Position numbers and translations under genes: made by a program. The notes under the pieces were generated by a model, which saw only the letters and a list, made by a program, of their open reading frames with translations, was not told where the DNA came from and made no database searches. Positions 53,238 through 61,327 of a DNA stretch of 64,000 nt are shown here, one piece after another. Each line of letters opens with the position of its first letter. The first letter of the stretch is position 1. The stretch is from contig NZ_MRDM01000010.1 in assembly GCF_002008165.1 (NCBI RefSeq), positions 616,541 through 680,540 of the forward strand. Direction: 5' to 3'. This DNA is from Rhizobium laguerreae (lineage in GTDB: Bacteria; Pseudomonadota; Alphaproteobacteria; Rhizobiales; Rhizobiaceae).

Positions 53238-53908
53238 TGAAGCGCTCCGAGATCAACGCCGCGTTGCTGCAGGCAACCGAGACTCTCGAGCGTTGGCACT
53301 GGTCCCTGCCGGCATGGGGCTCTTGGACGGCGGCCGATTTTGCCGCTCATCCCGAGGCCTCAGCCTATTTGCGCGCCCATCAGCTGGGTTGGGATGTCAC
53401 CGATTTCGGCTCGAACCGCTTCGCCGAATGCGGCCTCGTGCTGTTTTGCCTGCGCAATGGCATCGTTGATATCTGGGGTGAGCGGACCTATGCCGAAAAG
53501 CTGCTCTTCGTCGAGGAAGGGCAGCTCACGCCGACGCACCGTCATGCGGCGAAGATGGAAGACATCATCAATCGCGCCGGCGGCGATCTCGTCATCGAAT
53601 TCGCCGCAACCGATGCCGATGGCAATGTGCTGACGGAGGATGTGACGGTGCCGGTAGACGGGCTACCGCACCGGCTCGCGGCATGGGAGCCGCTGGTTCT
53701 CCGGCCGGGCCAGAGCGTGACGATCCGCACCGGGCTTTACCACCGCTTCTACGGCTGGAAAGATGGCGGACCTGTCCTTGTCGGCGAGGTCAGCCAGGTC
53801 AACGACGACAATAGCGACAATTTCTTTCTGGAGCCGATCGGCCGCTTTGCCGCGATCAAGGAAGACGAGCCGCCGCTGAGACCTCTGTGGAACGAAGGAG
53901 TCAGCTGA
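53237..53908 (+). CDS. D-lyxose isomerase (D-lyxose ketol-isomerase)
   Basis: A 223-residue cupin-fold isomerase that interconverts D-lyxose and D-xylulose and also, in known members, D-mannose and D-fructose. LGWDVTDFGSNRFAECGLVL, TPTHRHAAKMEDIINRAGG (two His and the Glu that bind metal), GLYHRFYG (fourth ligand His) and GEVSQVNDDNSDNFFLEP all match the family. Length is close to the E. coli enzyme. Its ATG overlaps the upstream TGA, and its own stop overlaps the kinase start, so translation is coupled on both sides. Confidence 0.94.
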   Translation: MKRSEINAALLQATETLERWHWSLPAWGSWTAADFAAHPEASAYLRAHQLGWDVTDFGSNRFAECGLVLFCLRNGIVDIWGERTYAEKLLFVEEGQLTPTHRHAAKMEDIINRAGGDLVIEFAATDADGNVLTEDVTVPVDGLPHRLAAWEPLVLRPGQSVTIRTGLYHRFYGWKDGGPVLVGEVSQVNDDNSDNFFLEPIGRFAAIKEDEPPLRPLWNEGVS

Positions 53909-54966
53909 TGCGAGCCGGGGAGGAGGTTCACGATCGCGACAGTCAAAAGCAGGGCGGCATCGTTTGCGCGGGAAACTTCATCGTCGATCGTGTCCACACC
54001 CTGTCCTATTGGCCCGAACAGGGCAATCTCGCGCATATCCTGCACCAGGATCTGGGCGTGGGGGGCGGGGCGGCCAACGTCGTCACCGATCTGGCCTCGC
54101 TCGGATTTCCGGGAAAGCTGGCGGCAGCAGGATGCATCGGCGCCGATCAGGACGGAGAGATCGTCAAAGCCCGCCTGGCCGTTGCCGGCGTCGATGTCGG
54201 GGGGCTCACCGCGCTTGCCGACCGGGTGACGGCGCATACGCATGTCATGAATGTGCCCGGCCAGAACCGGACCTTCTTCTATCATGGTGGCGCCAACGAT
54301 GCCGTCACGGACAAGTTTGTCTCACCCGTGGTCTTCGCCACGGCCGGCTACCGGCTGTTCTATCTCGGTTATCTCATGCTGTTGCCGGGTCTCGACCGCA
54401 TTGGCCCTGACGGCCGTTCGGGAGCATCGCGCCTGCTGGAAGCGGCGCGGCGCGCCGGCCTGACGACCTGCGTGGATTTCGTATCGAGCGAAGACCCGGA
54501 ATTTGCGGCCAAGGTCGGCGTCGCTCTGCCCTTCTGCGATTTCCTGATCATCAACGAGATGGAGGCGGGGCGGGCAACCGGCGTTATCGTTCGCGATGCG
54601 AAGGGAGATTTGATCGAGGCGGGGCTTTTGGAAGCGGGCGAGCGCCTGCTTGCGGCGGGCGTCGCCAAGGGCGCGATCATCCATGCGCCGGAAACCTGCT
54701 TCTGGTTTTCGCCCGACGCTTCTCCGATCATGACGCGTTCACGACCCGTCGATCCCGATGACATCGTCAGTACCGTCGGCGCAGGAGACGCTTTCTGCGC
54801 CGCCGTGCTCTACGGCCTGCATGAGAACTGGCCGGTCGAGCATATCTGCGCCGTCGCCCATGCCGCAGCTGCGCGTTGCCTCAAGGGGGCGACGGCCACC
54901 GATGGCATCCCCGACATGTCTGTCCTTATTCGCGAGGCGAAGGAGACGAACCCGGAATCCGCTTAG
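53908..54966 (+). CDS. PfkB-family carbohydrate kinase
   Basis: A 352-residue ribokinase-fold kinase. GGGAANVVTDLASLGFPGKL is signature 1 and STVGAGDAFCAAVLYGLHEN carries the catalytic Asp. It has a short lid insertion, GQNRTFFYHGGAND, which is typical of sugar kinases of this group. Start ATG 53908 overlaps the stop of the lyxose isomerase gene, with CGAAGGAG upstream. It would phosphorylate the ketose produced by the isomerase or dehydrogenases, making the substrate for the aldolase; that order is inferred. Confidence 0.9.
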   Translation: MRAGEEVHDRDSQKQGGIVCAGNFIVDRVHTLSYWPEQGNLAHILHQDLGVGGGAANVVTDLASLGFPGKLAAAGCIGADQDGEIVKARLAVAGVDVGGLTALADRVTAHTHVMNVPGQNRTFFYHGGANDAVTDKFVSPVVFATAGYRLFYLGYLMLLPGLDRIGPDGRSGASRLLEAARRAGLTTCVDFVSSEDPEFAAKVGVALPFCDFLIINEMEAGRATGVIVRDAKGDLIEAGLLEAGERLLAAGVAKGAIIHAPETCFWFSPDASPIMTRSRPVDPDDIVSTVGAGDAFCAAVLYGLHENWPVEHICAVAHAAAARCLKGATATDGIPDMSVLIREAKETNPESA

Positions 54967-55030
54967 CCCATTGGCGCGGCCTCAGGAGGGCGGCTCCGAT
55001 TATCGTTCAGTCAAAAGGGGAGGAGCAAAC

Positions 55031-55105
55031 ATGAAGCTATTCATTATGGCAGCCGCGCACGGCGCCTTTGCCGATTTAGGCGCGACCGGGGAGGCAGTGC
55101 GATGA
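55031..55105 (+). CDS. 24-residue leader or remnant ORF
   Basis: A short ORF, MKLFIMAAAHGAFADLGATG plus EAVR, with a very strong ribosome site (GGGGAGGAGCAAAC). It ends as ATGA over the start of the next SDR gene, so its translation should feed ribosomes onto that gene. It may be a coupling peptide, or the remnant of a larger gene lost by deletion. No similarity is recognised. It is too small to be called by most programs. Confidence 0.5.
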   Translation: MKLFIMAAAHGAFADLGATGEAVR

Positions 55106-55890
55106 CCCATACGGAAACGGCGCGGCTCTCCGGCAAGGTGGCATTGGTTACAGGAGGAGCGAGCGGCATCGGCAAGGCGGTCTGCGAACGCTTTGCCGCC
55201 GAAGGCGCCAGGGTTGTCGTGGCGGACCTCGACGGTGAACGATGCGCACGGGTCGCCGAAGCGATCGGCCCGCAGGCCTGGGGTGTGGCGCTTGACGTGA
55301 CCAGCCAGGACAGCATCGAAGAAGCTGTACGCTTCACCATCGCCACCGCCGGTCAGACCGACATCCTGGTCAACGCCGCAGGCATTTACGACGTCGAGTC
55401 CATCCTGGAAATATCCCGGGAACGGACCGCTAGGGTATTTCAGGTCAATATCGAAGGCCTGATCTTCATGACGCAGGCCGTTGCCCGGCACATGGTGGAG
55501 AGAGGGGAAGGTGGACGCATCATCAACTTCTCGTCCCAGGCTGGGCGCCGGGGCGAAGGACCGGCCGTGGCTTACTGCGCTTCCAAGGCGGCCGTCATCA
55601 GCATCACCCAAAGCTGCGCTCTTGAGCTGATCCGTTACGGGATCAACGTCAACGCCATCGCTCCCGGCGTCGTCGATACGCCGATGTGGGACGTCGTCGA
55701 TGCAAAACTCGGCAGCCGGGAAGGTTTGAAACCCGGCGACGTCAAGCGCCGCGTGGCCGCCGCCGTGCCCGCCGGACGATTTGGCGCCCCCCAAGAACAA
55801 GCTGCCATGGCCGCCTTCCTGGCCGGGCCCGATGCAGCATATATCGTGGCGCAGTGCTACAATGTCGATGGCGGCAATGTCATGAGCTGA
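55102..55890 (+). CDS. Sorbitol dehydrogenase-like SDR (SmoS type)
   Basis: A 262-residue short-chain dehydrogenase. TGGASGIGKAV, LVNAAGIYDVE, INFSSQAGRRGEGPAVAYCA and the catalytic Tyr and Lys of AYCASKAA are present. INVNAIAPGVVDTPMWDVVD, RFGAPQEQAAMAAFLAGPDA and the end YNVDGGNVMS closely follow sorbitol dehydrogenases (SmoS) of Rhizobiaceae and Rhodobacter. It would oxidise a polyol such as sorbitol or galactitol to the ketose. It is coupled to the 24-residue ORF. Confidence 0.9.
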   Translation: MTHTETARLSGKVALVTGGASGIGKAVCERFAAEGARVVVADLDGERCARVAEAIGPQAWGVALDVTSQDSIEEAVRFTIATAGQTDILVNAAGIYDVESILEISRERTARVFQVNIEGLIFMTQAVARHMVERGEGGRIINFSSQAGRRGEGPAVAYCASKAAVISITQSCALELIRYGINVNAIAPGVVDTPMWDVVDAKLGSREGLKPGDVKRRVAAAVPAGRFGAPQEQAAMAAFLAGPDAAYIVAQCYNVDGGNVMS

Positions 55891-55972
55891 GCGCTTGAGC
55901 CGTGCCCGGGATGGTCGATGCCGCGGGGCGGACGTGTGATCAGCACAATCACTTGTGGTCTGGAGGAGTGGA

Positions 55973-56983
55973 ATGAGAGCTGTACGTTTAGAGTCGATCG
56001 GGTCTTTGACCATGCGCAGCGTCGAGAAGCCGGTTGCCGGGCCGGGCGAGCTGCTTGTCCGGGTTACAGTGGCCGGCGTCTGCGGTTCCGATCGCCACAT
56101 GTACAAGGGTGAGTATCCGACGGCTATCCCCGTGACGCTGGGCCACGAATTCTGCGGCATAGTCGAAGCGATCGGCGATACCGTTACCCGCTTTACCGGT
56201 GGTGAGCTTGTGACGGTGGACCCGAATATTGCCTGCGGCACCTGTCGGGCTTGCACGCAGGCGCGGCCGAACTTGTGCGAGAGCTTGACTGCCATCGGTG
56301 TGACACGGGATGGCGGCTTTGCCGAATATGTGGCGGTGCCACAGGCCCAGGCCTTCGTCCTGCCGGCTGACCTCGATCCCGTTCACGGCGCCTTCAGTGA
56401 ACCGCTGGCCTGCTGTATCCACGCCATCGACAAGGCAAAGATCCGTCCGGGCGACAGCGTCGCTATCCTCGGCGGGGGAGTGATCGGCCTGCTCATGGTG
56501 CAACTGGCCCGCCTGGCTGGGGCAGGCGAGATTATTTTGATCACGCGGCAGCAATCGAGACGCCAAACCGCTCTGCGCCTGGGGGCGACGCACGCCTTCG
56601 ACCCGGCCGGTTCAGACACAATCGCTTCCGTTCGAGAGGTCACCAAAGGCGGCGCCGCCGTGGTCATCGAGTGCGCCGGCGTCAGCGACACGCTTCAAAA
56701 CGGGCTGAAAATGGCGCGGCGCGGTGGCACTTTTGTGCTTTTCGGGGTGACGCCGGCGGGTGTCGAGGTGCCGGTTCTGCCCTTCGATCTGCTGGTCAAC
56801 GAAGTCGATATCAGGCCGGCCTACCTCAACCCTTTCACTCATTCGCGTGCTGCGGCAATGGTCGCGAGCGGGGTGTTGGAACTGGACGCATTGGTCACCA
56901 AAACCATAGGTCTCGAGGAGGTCGCCGAGGTGGTGGGCAACGCGCCATTGCCAGGCGAGATCAAGGTCATCGTCCGGCCCTAG
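55973..56983 (+). CDS. Zinc-dependent alcohol/polyol dehydrogenase (MDR family)
   Basis: A 336-residue medium-chain dehydrogenase. VCGSDRHMYKG and LGHEFCGIVEAIG hold the catalytic zinc ligands, CGTCRACTQARPNLC gives the four cysteines of the structural zinc, and AILGGGVIGLLMVQLA binds NAD. TGGAGGAGTG precedes the ATG. It is the last gene of the operon. In A. tumefaciens a PF00107 protein oxidises D-altritol to D-tagatose, so a hexitol is a reasonable substrate here; others, such as xylitol or threonine, are not excluded. Confidence 0.9.
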   Translation: MRAVRLESIGSLTMRSVEKPVAGPGELLVRVTVAGVCGSDRHMYKGEYPTAIPVTLGHEFCGIVEAIGDTVTRFTGGELVTVDPNIACGTCRACTQARPNLCESLTAIGVTRDGGFAEYVAVPQAQAFVLPADLDPVHGAFSEPLACCIHAIDKAKIRPGDSVAILGGGVIGLLMVQLARLAGAGEIILITRQQSRRQTALRLGATHAFDPAGSDTIASVREVTKGGAAVVIECAGVSDTLQNGLKMARRGGTFVLFGVTPAGVEVPVLPFDLLVNEVDIRPAYLNPFTHSRAAAMVASGVLELDALVTKTIGLEEVAEVVGNAPLPGEIKVIVRP

Positions 56984-56998
56984 CTTCGGGGTCCGACC

Positions 56999-58024
56999 TC
57001 AGTTGCGGACGAGACCGGTGGAATCGCGCTCGATCAGCGTGACCGGCACTTTTACGATCGCACCCTGTCGAGATTCGTCTCCCGTGTGGTGCTCGTCGAT
57101 CAGCGCTTCCAGCAGCCGTGCTGCCTGCCGCCCGACGTCGCGGATCGGCTGTGCGACCGTTGTCAGCCGTGGAAAGACGTAGGCTGCCTCCGGCAGGTCG
57201 TCGAAGCCTACGACCGAATAGTCGCTCGGAACGGAAAATCCGCGATCCTGGATGGCATGGATTGCCGCAATCGCCGAAACGTCGGTCGTGCCGATGATCG
57301 CGGTGACCTCAGGTCGAGACGCCAGCAGCTCCCGCGCCAGCCGGTAGGTCTCTGCAAAGCTGTGCTCTTCGGCCATCGCCACGATGGCGGGCGCGATGGC
57401 GTCTTTCGCCATCTCGGCCGTGATGCCTTGCAGGCGAAGCTGGATCGGCTGGCTGTGGGCCGGCGCGCCGACGATGGCGATTGCCCGATGGCCGAGATCG
57501 ATCAGATGGCGCGCCATCAGCCGTCCGCCTTCCTCGTGATCGGCCATGACAGCATCGTCGGCAATGCCGCTCAGCTCGCGGTCAATGGCGATGATCGGAA
57601 TGCGAGCGTCCCGTAGCACCCCGAAATGCTCGATGCTGCCGAAGGCGCTTGCCACGATAACGCCATCGACGCGCTGGGCGAGCAGCATGGAAATATAGCG
57701 CACCTCATGGTCCATATTTTCCGCCGTGCTGCAGATCAGCGTCTGATAGCCGTGCTGGAACAATTCCTGTTCGATCGCATGGGCCAGGATGCCGAAGAAA
57801 GGCACTTCAATCGACGGCAGCATCAGTCCGATCATCCGGCTTGGTGCGCCGCGCAGCATACGGGCACCCTTGCTCGGCGTGTAGTTCAGCGTTCGGATAG
57901 CCGCCTCGACGCGATCCCTGAGCTCAGGCGAGGCGTAACCGCTGTTGTTGAGCACGCGCGAGACCGAAGAGACTGACGTTCCTGCAAGTTTAGCGATATG
58001 TCGGATGCTGGTCGTCACGTGCAC
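56999..58024 (-). CDS. LacI/GalR-family transcriptional repressor
   Basis: A 341-residue repressor. The N-terminal SIRHIAKLAGTSVSSVSRVL is the helix-turn-helix with the hinge helix after TPSKGARMLRG, and the rest is a periplasmic-binding-protein-like sugar domain (IGLMLPSIEVPFFGILAHAI). It starts at GTG 58024 (a second GTG is six bases later). It converges on the end of the aldolase operon and is the obvious candidate for the twin TGGAAACGTTACCA sites at 51151 and 51205, about 6 kb away. The inducer is presumably a sugar or sugar phosphate of that pathway. Confidence 0.93.
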   Translation of the reverse strand: MHVTTSIRHIAKLAGTSVSSVSRVLNNSGYASPELRDRVEAAIRTLNYTPSKGARMLRGAPSRMIGLMLPSIEVPFFGILAHAIEQELFQHGYQTLICSTAENMDHEVRYISMLLAQRVDGVIVASAFGSIEHFGVLRDARIPIIAIDRELSGIADDAVMADHEEGGRLMARHLIDLGHRAIAIVGAPAHSQPIQLRLQGITAEMAKDAIAPAIVAMAEEHSFAETYRLARELLASRPEVTAIIGTTDVSAIAAIHAIQDRGFSVPSDYSVVGFDDLPEAAYVFPRLTTVAQPIRDVGRQAARLLEALIDEHHTGDESRQGAIVKVPVTLIERDSTGLVRN

Positions 58025-58037
58025 GCATTTCTTTCTC

Positions 58038-58076
58038 TACAGCGCCGCGCGTCCTTTTCAGACCCACAAAAGACGC
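58038..58076. repeat. Dispersed palindrome, copy 2
   Basis: TACAGCGCCGCGCGTCC at 58038 is nearly the same as the left arm of copy 1 at 5283, but the right arm (GACCCACAAAAGACGCTTG) has decayed. It lies directly upstream of the LacI gene start and so forms part of its leader or promoter. Confidence 0.65.
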
Positions 58077-58243
58077 TTGCATAGGAGCGGTCGAACATTC
58101 ATGAGACGGCTGCTGAAGTTCACCTTGATTTCATCATCCACTAGATCACTAGCGGGACGCCGCATCAAGCACGCCGCTATTCGAGAACGTCTGCCGTTCG
58201 TGACAAGCGTCACCTTGAGAGCTAGAGGATAGGCGCCTGATCG

Positions 58244-58918
58244 ATGCAGCCCGTTGAGCGGATACTGATGGACGACACTGTCCTCCTTTTTCACGGCATT
58301 GCCCGGACGAAGAAAAGCATGGCGAAGCTCGCCGGCTTCCTGTCCGGCCACGGTTATCGGGTTGTGAATGTCGGTTACCCCTCCACCAAGTTTTCGATCA
58401 GCGATCTCGTCGACACCATCCGACCTGAGATCGACGACGCTGCGAAGGAGGCAGGCGACGGTCGGGTCCATTTCGTTGGTTATTCGATGGGTGGGTTAAT
58501 CATCCGTGCTTTTCTTGCGCGTTATCGCCCAGCCAATCTGGGAAGGGTGGTCATGGTCGGAACGCCGAACAACGGCAGCCAGATTGCCGATTTACTCAAG
58601 AGCTGGCCACTATACAGGAAGTTCTATGGACCGGCGGGGCAGCAGCTGATTACCGATCAAACCGCCATGACCGAGCTGTTCGGCACGGTGGATTATGAAC
58701 TTGGCATCATCGCCGGGAATCGGACCATCGACCCGGTCTCTTCGCTTATCATCGGCCTCAGGGTTCCGAACGATGGGAAGGTTTCGGTGGAGAGCACCCG
58801 TCTCGACGGCGCGTCGGCGCATGTCGTCATTCCGGCAAACCACACTTTCTTGCCCGTCAATAAGGTGATGTGGAGCCAGACCCTGTCGTTTCTGAAAGAT
58901 GGGCGGTTTACAAGCTGA
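58244..58918 (+). CDS. Alpha/beta hydrolase, lipase/esterase-like
   Basis: A 224-residue serine hydrolase. VLLFHGIARTKKSM gives the oxyanion-hole HG motif, and VHFVGYSMGGLIIRAFLA is the nucleophile elbow (GYSMGG). VGTPNNGSQIADLL and the late histidine segment VVIPANHTFLPV fit lipases of the triacylglycerol class. No signal peptide is seen. The start may be 58244 or ATG 58268 (MDDTVLLFHG), which has GAGCGGATA upstream. It heads a possible surface-polysaccharide locus. Confidence 0.85.
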   Translation: MQPVERILMDDTVLLFHGIARTKKSMAKLAGFLSGHGYRVVNVGYPSTKFSISDLVDTIRPEIDDAAKEAGDGRVHFVGYSMGGLIIRAFLARYRPANLGRVVMVGTPNNGSQIADLLKSWPLYRKFYGPAGQQLITDQTAMTELFGTVDYELGIIAGNRTIDPVSSLIIGLRVPNDGKVSVESTRLDGASAHVVIPANHTFLPVNKVMWSQTLSFLKDGRFTS

Positions 58919-58991
58919 ATTTCCAAATATTCAAACATCCGCCACATGCCCTCTGCTTAATTCCCGCGGCACCGGTATCGAAGGAAATGTA

Positions 58992-60137
58992 ATGACCGCC
59001 ATCCTGCGAAAGAAAGTTCACGGCGCGTCTACACGCGGCCAGGTCATCGATGGTGCGCCCGATGTCGGCGTCGCCTATCAGGTGTTTTCCGATACGGTGA
59101 TCGAAGACGTTATCGTCAAGAATTCTCCTCGAGGCTTCAAATTTCACAACGGCAGGAATCTCACCGTCAGGCGCTGTGAAACGGAGAATGTGAACGGCGA
59201 CGGCATCTACCTGACGAAGACGACGCACGTGCTGCTGGAGAATAATCGCATCGGCGCGGCGCCAGGCGAGGGAGCAGACTGCTGCCAGTTCGCCTATCAA
59301 AACAGCGACGACAATATCAGCTCCGATATCGTGATCCGCGGCAACCTCTTCCTGCAGTCGCCGGCGAGCGCATCGAACAAGGGCGCGCTGGTCTGCGACA
59401 AAACTCGAAAATACCTGGTCGAGTACAATTTCATCGGCGGCAAGAATTTCTCCTTTTCGTCGTTGGGGGATGACGCCGTGGTGCGCAGCAACATCATGCG
59501 CGATGGCAGGATGAATGATTATTCCTTCGGCTACGGCATTGGCGACAAGGCCGACCACGCCGGCCATCATATTTATGACAACTGGATCGAGAACACCAAT
59601 CGTGGCGTCAGCCTGAGCGGCTTTTCGGATAAGGAGCTGGCATTTCGCAAAGACATCGATATCCACGACAACGTCATTAGCCAATGCGACATCGCGTTCT
59701 TCGTCAATCGTCGGTGGTCCGGCAGCTTTCGGCGCAACATATTTCTGCGGTGCGAACAGGACATCGTTCTCAAGGGAAACGGCAAAGCGACTGCGGGTGA
59801 TATCGATGGCAACTATCGCAACGATGGCAGCTTTCTGAATGTCACCCCGCCGCCGCTTCGCTTCAAGCCTGACGGCAACGCTTCCGTTTCCTCCGGCGAA
59901 TGGACATCCGAGCCTGACGAAATCCGCATCCAGTGGCGTAACAAGGGCATCGATATCCCAGGCGCCAACCGGCCTTCCATTACGGTCGAGCCCGGCATGG
60001 AATTGTCATGCGTCCTGCTGGCCCGCAAGGAGCAGAACTGGATGCTGGCGATCGCTGAGACTGCCTATGACGATTTCACGCCGCGCGCATGGCAGGAACA
60101 CATGTTGCCCTGGCAGAAGCGCTACCTCTCGATTTAG
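58992..60137 (+). CDS. Right-handed parallel beta-helix protein
   Basis: A 381-residue protein whose first 300 residues consist of repeated turns of beta-helix: VIEDVIVKNSPRGFKFHNGR, NLTVRRCETENVNGDGIYLT, HVLLENNRIG, IVIRGNLFLQ, DIDIHDNVIS and so on. This pattern is found in polysaccharide lyases, epimerases and glycan-binding tail proteins. No signal peptide is seen. AAGGAAATGTA precedes ATG 58992; the frame is open to 58899. The neighbours (acyltransferase, O-antigen ligase) point to a surface glycan, but no catalytic residues can be named. Confidence 0.82.
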   Translation: MTAILRKKVHGASTRGQVIDGAPDVGVAYQVFSDTVIEDVIVKNSPRGFKFHNGRNLTVRRCETENVNGDGIYLTKTTHVLLENNRIGAAPGEGADCCQFAYQNSDDNISSDIVIRGNLFLQSPASASNKGALVCDKTRKYLVEYNFIGGKNFSFSSLGDDAVVRSNIMRDGRMNDYSFGYGIGDKADHAGHHIYDNWIENTNRGVSLSGFSDKELAFRKDIDIHDNVISQCDIAFFVNRRWSGSFRRNIFLRCEQDIVLKGNGKATAGDIDGNYRNDGSFLNVTPPPLRFKPDGNASVSSGEWTSEPDEIRIQWRNKGIDIPGANRPSITVEPGMELSCVLLARKEQNWMLAIAETAYDDFTPRAWQEHMLPWQKRYLSI

Positions 60138-60167
60138 GAGGCATATCGCTTGGCTGCACGACGATTG

Positions 60168-60205
60168 GAGCGCCGTGCGTCCTTTGGGACGCACAAAAGG
60201 CGCTC
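60168..60205. repeat. Dispersed palindrome, copy 3
   Basis: GAGCGCC (60168-60174) pairs with GGCGCTC (60199-60205), and GTGCGTCC (60175-60182) with GGACGCAC (60187-60194) around TTTG. This is the most intact of the three copies in the window. It lies between the converging beta-helix and acyltransferase genes and may act as a bidirectional transcript end. Confidence 0.78.
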
Positions 60206-60234
60206 TAACTCTTTCAATCCTAGCATCGCTAAGA

Positions 60235-61323
60235 TCAGGATCGGCGCCAACGAAGCCCCATGGCCTTTCCTGCGCTGAGCGCTTTGCGAACCGGTTCATC
60301 GTAGAGGCGGGTGACGACAATGGCCAATACGACGATCAGCGGAAGAACGATGGCAAAGATCGCCCAGGCCGGCGGTTGTCCGAGGCCAGCGGCTTTCCAG
60401 GCTCCCAACAGCAATCCCAGCAGCGGAACATGAATTGCATACAGCGCGTAGGACGCCTCTCCCGCAATGAGAAGGGGCTGCCGTAGCACGCCATCGAAGT
60501 TGGCTGTGTAAAGGGCAAGCACGGCGAGGGGAAATAAAGCAGTGATGACAATCAGGTCCTTTATGCCAACCAGGGCGGCTGGCGCCTGGAAGACGAGAAG
60601 AGCAGTCGCGACGACGATTGTTGTCACTGCGGCTGCTTTTCCGATGCCTGAAGGGGAAAGCCGCTGACGGTAGCGGTACATCAAGATGCCGAGGCTGAAA
60701 GAAAAGAGAACGCGGGGAAATCCGGAGAGCAAGGCACCGTCGAGCGGGATCAGGTCGGCGCTTCCATGGGCTAGCGTTTGCGCCGCCAGCCAAACCCATG
60801 ACGCAAGCAGGATAACAGCGAGCACACCGTTGGACAGCAATCTCGCCGTATAGCCGTAGGCGAGGTTGATCACGATCTCTAGGAATAGAGACCATGACGG
60901 ACCGTTGAAGGGGAACAGATTCGGCGCCTTCAGCGATGTCCCACCGATCGCCGGCAGGAAGAACATCGAGGCAATCAACGAGGTGGCAAACAGCGTCGGG
61001 TCCATTTGCTGATTTCTGCTGAGCGACATGCCTGCATAGGCGAGTACGCCGAGCAGCAAACCGAGCAGATAGAGGGGATACAGGCGGATGAGACGCTTGA
61101 TGGCGAAATCATTGGCAGAGAGCGAAGACTCTTGAATGAGTTTCCTCTCATAGGCGTGGCCGATCACGAAGCCGCTGAGACAAAAAAACAGGTCGACGGC
61201 GAGATAGGCAGCAGGTGCTGCATCAAATCCGACAAAACCTTCGGTGTGATGCACGGCCACACAAATAGCCGCCAAGCCACGAATCCCATCGAGGCCAACC
61301 AGTCTACGATTATTTGAAGTCAT
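60235..61323 (-). CDS. Acyltransferase family 3 (OafA/ExoZ-like) membrane protein
   Basis: A 362-residue integral membrane protein with about ten spans. GLDGIRGLAAICVAVHHTEG contains the catalytic His, and VDLFFCLSGFVIGHAYERK and RLYPLYLLG are further family marks. Such proteins O-acetylate exopolysaccharide, LPS or Nod factors in rhizobia. The ATG at 61323 lies just after the stop of the O-antigen ligase gene; an ATG at 61341 would overlap it. It is read with the ligase and SGNH genes. Confidence 0.9.
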   Translation of the reverse strand: MTSNNRRLVGLDGIRGLAAICVAVHHTEGFVGFDAAPAAYLAVDLFFCLSGFVIGHAYERKLIQESSLSANDFAIKRLIRLYPLYLLGLLLGVLAYAGMSLSRNQQMDPTLFATSLIASMFFLPAIGGTSLKAPNLFPFNGPSWSLFLEIVINLAYGYTARLLSNGVLAVILLASWVWLAAQTLAHGSADLIPLDGALLSGFPRVLFSFSLGILMYRYRQRLSPSGIGKAAAVTTIVVATALLVFQAPAALVGIKDLIVITALFPLAVLALYTANFDGVLRQPLLIAGEASYALYAIHVPLLGLLLGAWKAAGLGQPPAWAIFAIVLPLIVVLAIVVTRLYDEPVRKALSAGKAMGLRWRRS

Positions 61324-61327
61324 CTTT

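Noticed and set aside
58080..58243. Small plus-strand frame over 57945-58232
   Set aside because: It overlaps the LacI start region and the repeat, has no ribosome site and shows no protein-like pattern.
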